DNA from: JALHNI01 sp965229305
Lineage (GTDB): Bacteria; Acidobacteriota; Terriglobia; Bryobacterales; Bryobacteraceae
Length of the DNA stretch: 64,000 bases
Assembly: GCA_965229305.1 (NCBI GenBank)
Contig: CBDDIZ010000008.1
Span: forward strand, 23,371-87,370
Direction of reading: 5' to 3'
Each line of letters begins with the position of its first letter. Position 1 is the stretch's first letter. Under the pieces are notes generated by a model that was given only the letters and a program-made list of their open reading frames with translations, did not search any database and was not told the DNA's origin. The position numbers and the translations under genes were made by a program. Below are positions 7,759 through 16,426 of this stretch, piece after piece.

Positions 7759-9698
7759 ATGAGCACAGAACACGTCTTTGCGCCGCCCGCCTCATTCGCC
7801 GCGCAAGCCCACGTCCCCAGCATGGAAGCCTACCTGGAACTGCGGAAGCAGGCCGAAGAGTCGCCCGACCAATTTTGGGGCGACCTGGCCCGCAAGGAAT
7901 TGACCTGGTTCCAGCCGTTCGAGCAAGTTTTGGATTGGGATCCGCCGTTTGCCCATTGGTTTTCCGGTGGCAAGATCAATGCCTGCTACAACTGCGTGGA
8001 CCGTCACGTGGAGCAGGGGCCGCAGCGACAAGGTCGCTCTGTATTTCGAAGGCGAGCCGGGCGATACCCGGACGATCACCTACCGCGAGTTGCAGCGGCT
8101 GGTGATCCGTTTTGCGAGCGTGCTGCACGCGCGCGGCTACAAGGCGGGCGACCGGGCCATCATCTACATGCCGATGATTCCGGAAGCCGTGGTGGCGATG
8201 CTGGCTTGCGCGCGGCTCGGGCTGCCCCATTCGGTGGTGTTCGGCGGTTTTTCGGCCGAGGCGCTCAAGACGCGCATCGACGATCTGGGCGCCGTGCTGG
8301 TATTGACCGCCGACGGCGGTTGGCGGCGCGGCAAGAGCATCGCGCTCAAGTCGACCGTGAACCTGGCGCTCGAGGGCTGCGAGACCGTGCGCGACGTGAT
8401 CGTCTATCACCGCACCGGCGGCGAAGTGACGATGATCGAAGGGCGCGATCACTGGTGGCACGAACTGGAAGCGGCGCAGGCTTCCGACGAATGTCCGGCG
8501 GTGCCGCTCGACTCCGAGCATCCGCTGTTCGTCCTCTACACGTCCGGCACCCACCGGCAAGCCGAAGGGCATTCTGCATTCGACGGCCGGCTATCTGCTG
8601 CACACCAACATGACGATGAAGTGGGTGTTCGACCTGAAGCCGGACGACGTGTATTGGTGCACGGCGGACATCGGCTGGGTGACGGGCCACAGCTACATCG
8701 TTTATGGACCGATGACGGCCGGGGCGACCAGTGTGCTGTACGAAGGAGCGCCCGACTATCCGGCCTTCGACCGTTGGTGGAGCCTGATTGCAAAGTACAA
8801 GGTGAACACCTTCTACACGTCGCCTACGGCGATCCGCGCGCTGATCAAGCAGGGCGATCATTGGCCCGAGGCGCACGATCTTTCGAGCCTGCGGCTGTTG
8901 GGTTCGGTGGGCGAGCCGATCAATCCGGCGGCCTGGAACTGGTATCACCGGGTGATCGGCGGCGGGCGCTGCCCGATTGTCGATACGTGGTGGCAGACGG
9001 AGACGGGCGGCATTCTGATTGCGCCGATGCCGGGCGCGGTGCCGCTGAAGCCGGGGTCCGGCACGCTGCCCATGCCGGGGGTGCAAGCCGAAGTGGTGGA
9101 TACGCACGGCCAGCCGGTGGGGGCGAATCGCGAAGGGTTCCTGGTGATCAAGCGGCCGTGGCCCAGCATGCTGCGGACGCTGTGGCGCGATCCGGATCGC
9201 TACAAGGAAGCTTACTGGTCGCGCATGCCGGGCATCTACTTTACCGGCGACGCGGCGCGGCGCGATGAGGACGGCTACTTCTGGGTGCTGGGCCGCGTGG
9301 ACGACGTAATGAACGTGAGCGGCCACCGGTTGAGCACGATGGAAGTGGAAAGCGCGCTGGTGCATCATCCGGCCGTGGCGGAGGCCGCGGTGGTGGGCAA
9401 GCCGCACGAGATCACGGGCCAGGCGGTGGTGTGTTTCGTCACCTTGAAGGCCGGCGATTGGCATCACGAGGCGCTGGGCAAGGAGTTGCGCGCCTGGGTG
9501 GCGAAGGAGATCGGGTCGTTTGCGCGGCCGGAGGAGATCCGCTTTACGGACTCGCTGCCGAAGACGCGCAGCGGCAAGATCATGCGGCGTCTGCTGCGCG
9601 AGTTGGTGACCTCGAATTCGGTTTCCGGCGACGTGACGACGCTCGAAGACTTGGGTGTGTTGACGCGCCTGGCCGCGCAGAACGACGACGAGGCATAA
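7759..9698 (+). pseudogene. acsA: Acetyl-CoA synthetase, interrupted by two +1 frameshifts
   Basis: The product runs through three reading frames. Codons from 7759 encode the N-terminus (FWGDLARKELTWFQPFEQV), an extra G in the GGGG run at 8016-8019 shifts the frame, and an extra C in the CCC run at 8550-8552 shifts it again inside the ATP-binding YTSGTTGKPKG motif. Removing one base at each site gives 645 residues, the normal length of Acs, with intact WWQTETGG, YFTGD and the C-terminal PKTRSGKIMRRLLR acetylation motif. The enzyme activates acetate to acetyl-CoA through acetyl-AMP. Because the downstream codons are fully conserved, sequencing indels are as likely as real inactivation. It is followed after 3 bp by dinB-like gene 9702. 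Confidence 0.88.
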
Positions 9699-9701
9699 CG
9701 C

Positions 9702-10196
9702 ATGTCAGTTCCCGTGACGACGTTGGTGAACCACTTCGACTATACGATCTGGGCTACCGAGAAGATTCTGGACTCGGTCCATCAGCTGAACGATGAGGAG
9801 TTGCGGCGCGACCTGGGCGTTTCGCATTCCGGGGTGCTGCAGACGCTGCAGCACATCTACTATGCGGACCGGGTGTGGCTGAACCGGTTGGCTGGACGCC
9901 CCTTCACCGGCTTTGCCGATGAGGGGGACGGGCCGGATCTGGAGGCGCTGGGCTCCACTTGGCCAGCGCTGTTGCGCGAGTTCCGCGACTACATCGAAGG
10001 GCTCACCGAGACGGCCAATCAGGAGCTGTTCACTTACACGAACCTGAAGGGCGAGGAGATTTCGGTGCGGCGCTGGCAGGCGATTCTGCACGTGGTGAAC
10101 CATGCGTCGTTTCACCGCGGGCAGGTGGTGGCGATGATCCGGCAGTTGGACAAACAGCCGCCTTCGACCGACCTGCTGTACTTCTACCTGCGGTAG
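9702..10196 (+). CDS. DinB/YfiT-like metal-dependent helical protein
   Basis: A 164-residue four-helix-bundle protein of the DinB superfamily. The three metal-binding histidines can be seen in TLQHIYYAD (about residue 49) and in HVVNHASFHRGQV (about residues 130-142), the typical HxxxHxxxHRG pattern. Relatives are thiol-transfer or hydrolase enzymes, or damage-inducible proteins with no known reaction. It starts 3 bp after the acetyl-CoA synthetase stop, so it is likely co-transcribed. Substrate unknown. Confidence 0.88.
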   Translation: MSVPVTTLVNHFDYTIWATEKILDSVHQLNDEELRRDLGVSHSGVLQTLQHIYYADRVWLNRLAGRPFTGFADEGDGPDLEALGSTWPALLREFRDYIEGLTETANQELFTYTNLKGEEISVRRWQAILHVVNHASFHRGQVVAMIRQLDKQPPSTDLLYFYLR

Positions 10197-10296
10197 GGGG
10201 CGCGTACTAGGGGGGATGACCCGCGTTTGAGGTCGGGCATTTCCCCTCCCCGGCGGAGGCTAAAGTTGCCGGGAAGTCATTCCGATAGTTGAGGCT

Positions 10297-10800
10297 ATGG
10301 ACGGCTTCCTCTGGGTATTCTTCCCGCTCTTCATTGCCGTGGGCTCCGCTCTCCTGGCAATTTACATCATGCAGTCGCGCATGGAGGTGGCCGTTTCGAA
10401 GGAACGGGAGACTTTAGCGGAGGCGCGCGCGATTATTACCTCCCAACATCGGACGATGGAGGAGCGCGTCCGGGCGACGGAGGAGGAAACCAAACGCAAG
10501 TCGTTTGATGAGTTCCTGTCGGACTTCCGCGTTGAGGAACGGCACTATATGCGCGAGTCGAAGTCTCTGTTCCTGAATCGGAAGTCGATGATCCTGCAGG
10601 AGCGTTTGTTCTTCCGCAACATTCCGTTGTCGAACTGGGTGGAGCACGAGATGGTGGTGGAAGACGGCGGCGACATCCAGAAGCTGGCCAAGGCGTGTTC
10701 CGTGTTCAGCACGCGTTCGCTGGAGACGGCCACCACGCCGGGCGCGCCGCAAATCGGCACGCCGAAAATTGCGACCAAGAAAATGATCGGCCGCGCCTAA
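10297..10800 (+). CDS. Membrane-anchored coiled-coil protein, unknown function
   Basis: A 167-residue protein: an N-terminal transmembrane helix (residues 4-25), a charged coiled-coil stretch (about 28-66, rich in Glu, Arg and Ala), then a soluble domain with FRVEERHYMRESKSLFLNRK and a Ser/Thr/Pro-rich tail. The topology suggests a membrane-tethered cytoplasmic scaffold. I do not recognise the family; it may be lineage specific. A GAGG lies just before the ATG. It sits directly upstream of the ECF sigma operon but a separate promoter is predicted between them. Confidence 0.7.
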   Translation: MDGFLWVFFPLFIAVGSALLAIYIMQSRMEVAVSKERETLAEARAIITSQHRTMEERVRATEEETKRKSFDEFLSDFRVEERHYMRESKSLFLNRKSMILQERLFFRNIPLSNWVEHEMVVEDGGDIQKLAKACSVFSTRSLETATTPGAPQIGTPKIATKKMIGRA

Positions 10801-10804
10801 GCGC

Positions 10805-10831
10805 GGAACCTTTTCCGGCGGGCGGTGTCTA
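10805..10831 (+). promoter_or_regulatory. Putative ECF-sigma promoter for the sigma operon
   Basis: GGAACC at 10805-10810 and TCTA at 10828-10831 are separated by 17 bp, matching the GGAAC / TCTR-like pattern of extracytoplasmic-function sigma promoters. It lies 31 bp before an ECF sigma gene, which suggests autoregulation. A perfect inverted repeat, GTCTAC (10827-10832) and GTAGAC (10843-10848), overlaps the -10 region. Confidence 0.5.
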
Positions 10832-10862
10832 CGCTATCAGGTGTAGACTGAGGTTAAATTCG

Positions 10863-11531
10863 ATGCCGAATTCGCCCGTCAACTCGATCCTGTCCCTGCC
10901 GGGGGCCAATGCCGATTCCCACGCTCAGGACGCGCTGCTCATTGAGCGGCTGCGGGCGAACGAAGAAGCGGCGTATGAAGAACTGATCCAACGCTTTGAG
11001 CACTCGGTTTACAACCTGGTGTACCGACTGTTGAACGATCCGAGCGAATCGGCCGACGTGGTGCAGGAAGTGTTCCTGAAGGTGTTTCGCAAGGTGGACG
11101 GCTTCCGGGGCGATTGTTCGCTCAAGACCTGGATCTACCGGATTGCGGTGCATGAGAGCTATAACCAGCGGCGCTGGTTCCGGCGGCACCGGCAACAGGA
11201 GACGGCGCTCGAGACGACGGATGAGCAAAGCGTCAGCTACATGGATGTCCTGCCGGATCCGAGCCCATCGCCGTTCCAGATGACGCTGGATCACGAGACG
11301 CGGGAACGCATTGAGGCGGCCTTGCAAGAGGTGAAGCCGGTGTTTCGGGCGGCGGTGATTCTGCGGGATATCGAAGAACTGAGCTACGAGGAGATTGCGT
11401 CGATTCTGGATACGAACCTGGGGACGGTGAAGTCCCGGATCTTGCGGGGCCGGGAAGCGGTCCGCAAGCAATTGGTGGCCGAGGAGGAAACTCCGGCCAT
11501 GGTTTGGGCGCCGGCGGGAGGAAATTCATAA
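10863..11531 (+). CDS. ECF-type RNA polymerase sigma factor
   Basis: A 222-residue sigma factor with region 2 (about 30-105; YNLVYRLLNDPSESADVVQEVFLKVFRK, shown here as two pieces: YNLVYRLLN and DVVQEVFLKVFRKVDGFRG) and region 4 (about 145-200; LSYEEIASILDTNLGTVKSR, the helix-turn-helix that reads the -35 box). There is no region 1 or 3, which defines the ECF group (RpoE-like). The longer open frame begins inside the preceding gene; ATG at 10863 fits. The TAA stop overlaps the ATG of the next gene (TAATG), typical of sigma/anti-sigma coupling. It probably responds to envelope or redox stress through the following membrane protein. Confidence 0.93.
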   Translation: MPNSPVNSILSLPGANADSHAQDALLIERLRANEEAAYEELIQRFEHSVYNLVYRLLNDPSESADVVQEVFLKVFRKVDGFRGDCSLKTWIYRIAVHESYNQRRWFRRHRQQETALETTDEQSVSYMDVLPDPSPSPFQMTLDHETRERIEAALQEVKPVFRAAVILRDIEELSYEEIASILDTNLGTVKSRILRGREAVRKQLVAEEETPAMVWAPAGGNS

Positions 11532-12103
11532 TGGACCGCGAGATCGCTTCGGCCTTACACGCGCTGCCGCGGCGGATGCCGCCGAGCGACCTTTCCACCC
11601 GGCTGCGGGTGATCGCGTCGCGGGAGCGGACGCGGCGCAGCATTTTCTCCTCCGTGCAAAGCGTGACGGCGCACTATCGGGACCGGGCGTGGCTGCTGTT
11701 TGAGAATCTGGCGCGGCCGCTGGCGATTCCGGCGGTGGGCGGGGTGCTGGCCGCGGTGGTGCTGTTTACGATTACGGCGATGCAGTATCCGGTGCCGGCG
11801 CATGCCAGCACGCAGGACGTGCCCACCGTGCTCTATACCGAAGCCTCGTTCAAGAACATGGGCTTGTTTCCGCTCGACACCGAAGAAGTGGTGATCGACT
11901 TGACGATCGACGAGACCGGCCGCGTCCTCGACTACACGTTTGTCGACGGCGGCGTACCGATTCAGAACGACAAACAGTTGAAGCGCAAGATCGATGCGGC
12001 GCTGCTGTTTGCTGAATTCGTCCCGGCGACGTCGTTTGGGCAGCCGATTCCCGGCAAGGTGCGGCTCTCGTTCCGGCGCGGCCACATTGACGTGCGCGGC
12101 TAG
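11531..12103 (+). CDS. Putative anti-sigma factor with TonB C-terminal-like domain
   Basis: A 190-residue membrane protein: a cytoplasmic N-terminus (1-60) with an arginine-rich helix, one transmembrane segment (about 67-86; IPAVGGVLAAVVLFTITAMQ), and a periplasmic domain. The last 80 residues (VVIDLTIDETGRVLDYTFVD ... GKVRLSFRRGHIDV) resemble the TonB/TolA C-terminal energy-transducer fold. It overlaps the ECF sigma stop by one base, the usual place for an anti-sigma factor. The zinc-binding HxxxCxxC motif of ZAS anti-sigmas is absent, so the role is inferred from position and topology. The next gene, rsmA, begins directly after its stop. Confidence 0.6.
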   Translation: MDREIASALHALPRRMPPSDLSTRLRVIASRERTRRSIFSSVQSVTAHYRDRAWLLFENLARPLAIPAVGGVLAAVVLFTITAMQYPVPAHASTQDVPTVLYTEASFKNMGLFPLDTEEVVIDLTIDETGRVLDYTFVDGGVPIQNDKQLKRKIDAALLFAEFVPATSFGQPIPGKVRLSFRRGHIDVRG

Positions 12104-12823
12104 ATGCCGCGTAAGTTCGGACAGCATTTTCTTCGTGACGCGAACATCCTGAGCCGCATTGCGGAAGCTTGCCCCGCGCCCGCGCACACCCTGGTGGAGA
12201 TCGGACCGGGCCAGGGGGCGCTGACGGCGCATCTGCTGCCGCGTTGCGACCAACTGATCGCGATCGAGATCGACCGGGACCTGATTGCGCCACTGCGGGT
12301 GCGATTCCCAGCGGTGACCGTGGTGGAGGCGGACGTGTTGCAGGTGGACCTCGCCAGCTTCAGCCCGCAAGTGGTGGCCGGCAACCTGCCCTACTACATC
12401 ACCTCACCGATCATCGAGAAGGTGCTCGAGACGCCGGGGCTCGACGCCGCCGTGTTCCTGATCCAGCGCGAGGTAGCCGAGCGCATCGCGGCGAAGCACG
12501 GGTCACGCGATTACGGCTATCTGAGCGCGGTGACGCAGTTGGTGGCCGAGGTGGAGTTGCTGTTCACCGTGCCGCCGGGGGCTTTCGCGCCGCCCCCCAA
12601 GGTGGATTCGGCCGTGATCCGGCTGAAACCCCACGCATCGCGGGCGGCCGACTTCGCCGCGGTGAAGCGATTTCTCTCCGTGTGCTTTCAGCAGAAACGA
12701 AAAACGCTGCGGAACAACCTGCGGCTGTTGTACCCCGGGATTGAGGGGCAGCCGGAGGCGGGTCTGCGGGCGGAGCAACTGCCGGTGGCGCAACTGCTGG
12801 AATTGATGAACCGGCTGGACTAG
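12104..12823 (+). CDS. rsmA: 16S rRNA dimethyladenosine transferase
   Basis: A 239-residue SAM-dependent methyltransferase that dimethylates two adjacent adenosines near the 3' end of 16S rRNA. It opens with KFGQHFLRDANIL, then the SAM motif I VEIGPGQGALT (about 30-40), the acidic IAIEIDRDL, and the catalytic NLPYYITSPII (N-L-P-Y motif IV, about 91). The C-terminal helical domain includes FQQKRKTLRNNLR. The ATG follows the TAG of the anti-sigma-like gene with no gap, so rsmA is the third gene of a sigma operon. That placement is unusual for a housekeeping methyltransferase. Slightly short for the family (about 260). Confidence 0.96.
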   Translation: MPRKFGQHFLRDANILSRIAEACPAPAHTLVEIGPGQGALTAHLLPRCDQLIAIEIDRDLIAPLRVRFPAVTVVEADVLQVDLASFSPQVVAGNLPYYITSPIIEKVLETPGLDAAVFLIQREVAERIAAKHGSRDYGYLSAVTQLVAEVELLFTVPPGAFAPPPKVDSAVIRLKPHASRAADFAAVKRFLSVCFQQKRKTLRNNLRLLYPGIEGQPEAGLRAEQLPVAQLLELMNRLD

Positions 12824-12829
12824 GAGCGC

Positions 12830-13513
12830 TCACGCGGCGGGCCGCTTGGGGTCGTGGTCCGGCCGGGGTTTGGGCTTGGCGGCTTGAGGTGACGGGGTTT
12901 CCGTCTTCGGGGGCTGCGGTTGGGCGGTATCGGGTTGCTTCGTAGCGCTGGGTGCGACGGTGGGATTGGTGGGATGGGGTTCATCCTGGTCCGGGGCATC
13001 GAGATCGGGGAGGGTGGATTCGAGGTCCTGGCGCTCGGCTTGGAGTTCGCGGAGAAGGGCGAGGTTGCGGAGGTATTGGCGGTGGAGTTGGGCTTCGTAA
13101 CGGCGGTTGAGCTGGGCGTGGGGGGAGCACAGTGCGGTGGCGTTGGCGACGTGGGCGGCGGCGTTGGCTTTGGGGAGTTGGCGCTGTAAGTCCTGCTGGT
13201 TGATGGCGATGGCCATTTCGACTAACTGGGTGTCGGTATTCCAGAGGCGCTGTTGACGCCACTTACAATAGGCGGCGTCGACGAGTAAGTCGACTTCGTC
13301 GGCGTGCTGAGGGTTATAGATGCGCATGTAACCGGCGAGGAGGCGCTCGAAGGCGGGTTTGTCCTCGACGGCGAGGAAGGCGTGGGGGCTGATGGCGGCG
13401 AGGCCGTGTTTGAGGGCGTTTTGCGCGGAACGGGCTTTGCCTTCGGGCGTGCGGGGGCCGGTGGATTTGAGCGCGTTGCGGCGGTTGGCATTGATTTGAG
13501 CTTCGGTCGCCAT
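12830..13513 (-). CDS. Lineage-specific protein with RRNALKSTGPRTPEGK motif
   Basis: A 227-residue protein whose N-terminus (NANRRNALKSTGPRTPEGKA, residues 8-27, followed by NALKHGL) is a recognisable signature of an uncharacterised family abundant in Solibacter-type acidobacteria and some planctomycetes. The middle is helical (DEVDLLVDAAYCKWRQQRLW) and the last 60 residues are Pro/Lys/Asp rich and probably disordered. Basic N-terminus suggests nucleic-acid contact, but that is speculation. A GAGG precedes the ATG. It ends 6 bp from the stop of rsmA, convergent. It marks the beginning of the accessory island. Confidence 0.75.
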   Translation of the reverse strand: MATEAQINANRRNALKSTGPRTPEGKARSAQNALKHGLAAISPHAFLAVEDKPAFERLLAGYMRIYNPQHADEVDLLVDAAYCKWRQQRLWNTDTQLVEMAIAINQQDLQRQLPKANAAAHVANATALCSPHAQLNRRYEAQLHRQYLRNLALLRELQAERQDLESTLPDLDAPDQDEPHPTNPTVAPSATKQPDTAQPQPPKTETPSPQAAKPKPRPDHDPKRPAA

Positions 13514-13606
13514 GGTTGTTTTTCCTCTAACTCCATTGTGCGGGAGGGGCAGTTAGTTTCTGGACGGCACGGACGAGGTAAGTTACTGGAGTTACTCGGG
13601 GTTGTT

Positions 13607-14023
13607 TTATTTTTTAGGCGCGTGAACGGGTTCGGAGAGGGGTGGGAGATTGGGTTCATTCGGGGAGCGGAGGGGCCAGAGGAAGAAGGTGCGGTGGCCG
13701 AGGTCGAGGTGGGTGGGGAGGGGATTGGCTTCGTTTGGCTGGCGGGGAGTTCGCGGGGGGACGGGCGCGAGGGGGCGGCGGCCTTGGAGCCGGTCGGCGA
13801 AGTGGGAGACGGCGTCGATGACCGCCTCGAAGGCTTCGGGGAAATGATGGAGGGCCTCCATGGCGGCGTGGTAGTAGAGGGGCCAGGCTTCCTGGTCGGG
13901 CGGGAGGTAGGCGGGGTCGGCGGTGCGGACGAGGTGGATTTCGTAGTCCTCGGCGGGGGTGTCGGGGTCGAGGCCGAAACAGGAGAAGAAGCGCGTGGGG
14001 AGATAAGTGTTGGCGGTGTGCAT
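13607..14023 (-). CDS. Hypothetical protein, unknown family
   Basis: A 138-residue protein. Residues 1-80 look folded (FFSCFGLDPDTPAEDYEIHL and PLYYHAAMEALHHFPEAFEA) and the remainder is a Pro-rich tail. I do not recognise it. A good Shine-Dalgarno (GGAGG, about 8 nt before ATG) and a normal amino-acid composition in the first half support a real gene. It lies 93 bp upstream of the RRNALKSTGPRTPEGK gene on the same strand and may share its transcript. Confidence 0.6.
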   Translation of the reverse strand: MHTANTYLPTRFFSCFGLDPDTPAEDYEIHLVRTADPAYLPPDQEAWPLYYHAAMEALHHFPEAFEAVIDAVSHFADRLQGRRPLAPVPPRTPRQPNEANPLPTHLDLGHRTFFLWPLRSPNEPNLPPLSEPVHAPKK

Positions 14024-14616
14024 GGTGGTGTCCTCCGAGGATGAGAGTAGCAGGGGTGGTTACGGTTCTCGGGGTGGATTGGGGGTGATTGCGTTTTGTT
14101 TGGTTGGGGTTACGGGGATTGAATTGGGTGTGATCGGGGTTGGGGACCCGCATCGGGGACGGGGTGGTGCTTTCGAGTGTCTATGACGCAGTAAGGTGCG
14201 GGACAAGGCCCAGCGGTCGAGCAGGATGATCTCGTGGGGCGGCTGGCGATCCGACGGGAGCGTTGAGCAGTTCACGCAGGGGTGGGTGCTGGTCGAGCAG
14301 TGGGGAAGGTCAGGAAGTTGGTGAGCCGGCGGCGGAGGGGATGCCTTCGGGGTTGATGCCGGGGAGATCAGGGTCGGCTCGACCGGGCGTGTCATGGAGG
14401 CTAAGATTCGCCAGAAGGCCGAGGCTGGAGGTCTGAGCGTCGGGGCCTAAGCGTTTGTGCAGCGCTGATCAGGCTCCTGGGCAGAAGAACTCGAGACGCT
14501 CGCGCTGGAAGGCGTGAACTCCGGCGATCCCATCGAAGGCGGCCCGGCTAGTGGGAAGAGAAGCACCACCGACTCGCCGAACGGTTGCAGCGCACCGGAA
14601 CCCATTGAACGAAGCA
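14024..14616. other. Gene-poor stretch before the IS256 element
   Basis: About 590 bp with no gene I can support. A minus-strand frame of 111 codons (14060-14395) is Pro/Thr/Ser rich and looks like composition noise. Plus-strand codons around 14477-14540 (SWAEELETLALEGVNSGDPI) weakly resemble the C-terminus of ParD-type antitoxins; if so, the insertion sequence interrupted or landed beside a toxin-antitoxin remnant. Confidence 0.4.
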
Positions 14617-16134
14617 GGTCCTGTCAATGAAAATGTGTAAACCGCCGTTCGCCAAACGATCGGCGCAGGCCGATCGAAACCAGGGTGCAAACCGGCTTCG
14701 AGCCCGGCCTTCGAACTCTTCATGGAATCCGTAGGCAGGCGGGGGGCGCGGTCCAGGCCGAGCGCAGCGAGCCCGCGGAGCGGGTTGCCTTGACGGCGGT
14801 CCCCGCCTGCCTGACTGACGCTCTGCAGTTCGAAGGCCCCACGATCACGTGCCCAGCGCGGCGGCGATCCGTTCGCCGTGCAGAATCTGGAAGCGATTCA
14901 TGGCCGCCTTCCAGCCTTGCACCGATTCCCAACGCGCGATCAGATTCTGCAAGGTCAGATAGATCAACTTCAACGCCGCTTCATCGCTCGGAAATGATCC
15001 CCGCGTCTTGAGCGTCTTGCGCAGGGTGCTATTGAGCGATTCAATGGCATTGGTCGTGTAGATGATCTTCCGGATCTCGTCGGGGTAAGCGAAGAACGGC
15101 GACAGCCGCTCCCAATTCGTTCGCCATAAGTTGACGATCGGCTGATACTTACTCCCCCACTCGGTCGCGAACGCCTCGAGCGCCTGCTGGCCTTGCTCGG
15201 CAGTGGCGGCCCGATAGATCGGCCGCAGTGCGGCGGCTACTGCTTTGCGCTCCTTCCAATTCACATAGTTCAAACTCGCGCGCACCGCGTGCACAATGCA
15301 ATGCTGCACCTCCGCCTGCGGAAACACGTTTTCAATCGCCTCCGGAAATCCGCGCAGGCCATCCACGCAGAAGATCAGCACGTCTTTCACGCCGCGATTC
15401 TTCAGCTCCGTCAGCACCGCTAACCAGAACTTCGCTCCTTCGTTCGCCGTGACCCAGATGCCCAGCACGTCTTTCTGGCCACTCCAATCGACCCCAATCG
15501 CCAGGAAAAACGCCCGATTATCCACGCGCCCGTGGTGCCGCACTTTCACCACCAACGCATCGAGATACACGATGGCATAGAGCGATTCGAGCGGCCGGTT
15601 CTGCCACGTCTTGACGTCTTCCATCACTGCGTCAGTCACTTCTGACACCAACGCCGCACTGACTTCGACGCCGTAGATCTCCTGCAAATGGGCTTGAATA
15701 TCTCGCGTGGTCAAGCCCCGCGCATAGAGCGCCACGATCTTGGCATCCAAGCCGGCCAGGCGCGTCTGGTGCTTCCCGATCAACTGCGGCTCGAACTCGC
15801 CGTTGCGGTCGCGCGGCACCTCGACGACCACCTCTCCCAACTCGCCCTTCAGCGTCTTGGCGCTCGTCCCATTCCGCGAGTTCCCGCTCCCGCGTCCCGC
15901 CGCCGCGTACTTCTCGTAGCCCAGATGGTGCGTCAGTTCCCCTTGCAACGCCCGCTCCATCCCCCGCTTCAGCATCTGTTGCAGCAGTCCCGTCAGCGTC
16001 GTTTCGTCCACCCCTCCTCGGTGCTCTTTCACCGCTTCGTCATACAACTCGTCGAACTTCTCGATATTCAGCTTCATCTCGTTCTCCTTCATTTTCTCGA
16101 AGAACGGCGTTTACACACTCTGTTTTACAGGCTC
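14617..16134 (-). mobile_element. Complete IS256-family insertion sequence with 8-bp target duplication
   Basis: A 1518-bp element carrying one transposase. Its ends are imperfect inverted repeats: both begin with a G followed by CCTGT within 8 bp and share GTGTAAA and CGCCGTTC (left 14617-14650, right 16102-16134). The octamer ACGAAGCA occurs immediately outside both ends (14609-14616 and 16135-16142), which is the 8-bp target duplication expected of this family. Intact duplication, ends and transposase suggest a recent and possibly active insertion. About 200 bp between the transposase stop and the left end carry no gene. Confidence 0.9.
14845..16077 (-). CDS. IS256-family (mutator-type) transposase
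   Basis: A 410-residue DDE transposase of the IS256/MuDR group that catalyses cut-and-paste or copy-paste transposition. Visible signatures are the N-terminal helical region (TTLTGLLQQMLKRGMERALQGELTHHLGY, read here only by its ends TTLTGLLQQ and LTHHLGYEK), the first Asp in IVYLDALVVKVR, the second Asp in IFCVDGLRGFPEAI, the CIVHAVR motif, and the catalytic Glu in YTTNAIESLN. Length is standard. AAGGAG lies 6 nt before ATG at 16077; an ATG 15 bp further upstream would place the Shine-Dalgarno inside the gene. No frameshift or stop is seen. Confidence 0.96.
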   Translation of the reverse strand: MKLNIEKFDELYDEAVKEHRGGVDETTLTGLLQQMLKRGMERALQGELTHHLGYEKYAAAGRGSGNSRNGTSAKTLKGELGEVVVEVPRDRNGEFEPQLIGKHQTRLAGLDAKIVALYARGLTTRDIQAHLQEIYGVEVSAALVSEVTDAVMEDVKTWQNRPLESLYAIVYLDALVVKVRHHGRVDNRAFFLAIGVDWSGQKDVLGIWVTANEGAKFWLAVLTELKNRGVKDVLIFCVDGLRGFPEAIENVFPQAEVQHCIVHAVRASLNYVNWKERKAVAAALRPIYRAATAEQGQQALEAFATEWGSKYQPIVNLWRTNWERLSPFFAYPDEIRKIIYTTNAIESLNSTLRKTLKTRGSFPSDEAALKLIYLTLQNLIARWESVQGWKAAMNRFQILHGERIAAALGT

Positions 16135-16225
16135 ACGAAGCACGCTCCGTCATGTGTCCGAGGGCCGACCAGGACCTCGACGACCAAGCTTTTTATTACG
16201 CTTCCGAAGCCAGCTCTTTCCTGGC

Positions 16226-16240
16226 GCCGGACATGGCCTA
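16226..16240 (+). repeat. Island motif GCCGGACATGGCCTA, locus 1 (single)
   Basis: Single exact copy preceded by CTCTTTCCTGG. It is one of six loci with the same orientation between 16.2 and 24.5 kb. Confidence 0.8.
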
Positions 16241-16411
16241 TGCCTCAAGGGGAGCGGACGCGATGACCCAGGCGCAGATGAGCTGGTTTCGAGCGCCAGC
16301 CAGTAACTCATCTTTCGCGTGAACCTAGTCCCCGCTGGCTGCGGGGAATTTCAACTCGACAATCTCTCCCGCAGAGACAATGGTTAGAGAGGAGGCGACC
16401 TCTTTCCGGGT

Positions 16412-16426
16412 GCCGGACATGGCCTA
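16412..16426 (+). repeat. Island motif GCCGGACATGGCCTA, locus 2 (single)
   Basis: Single exact copy preceded by CTCTTTCCGGGT. On the minus strand it abuts the truncated IS3 orfA fragment and supplies its stop codon (TAG at 16424-16426), so the repeat-bearing sequence seems to have replaced the rest of that gene. Confidence 0.8.

Noticed and set aside
13304..14044. A 246-codon plus-strand ORF
   Set aside because: Gly/Val/Glu-rich shadow antisense to two better-supported minus-strand genes with Shine-Dalgarno sequences.
14060..14395. A 111-codon minus-strand ORF
   Set aside because: Pro, Thr and Ser dominate, there is no ribosome binding site, and no family pattern could be seen.
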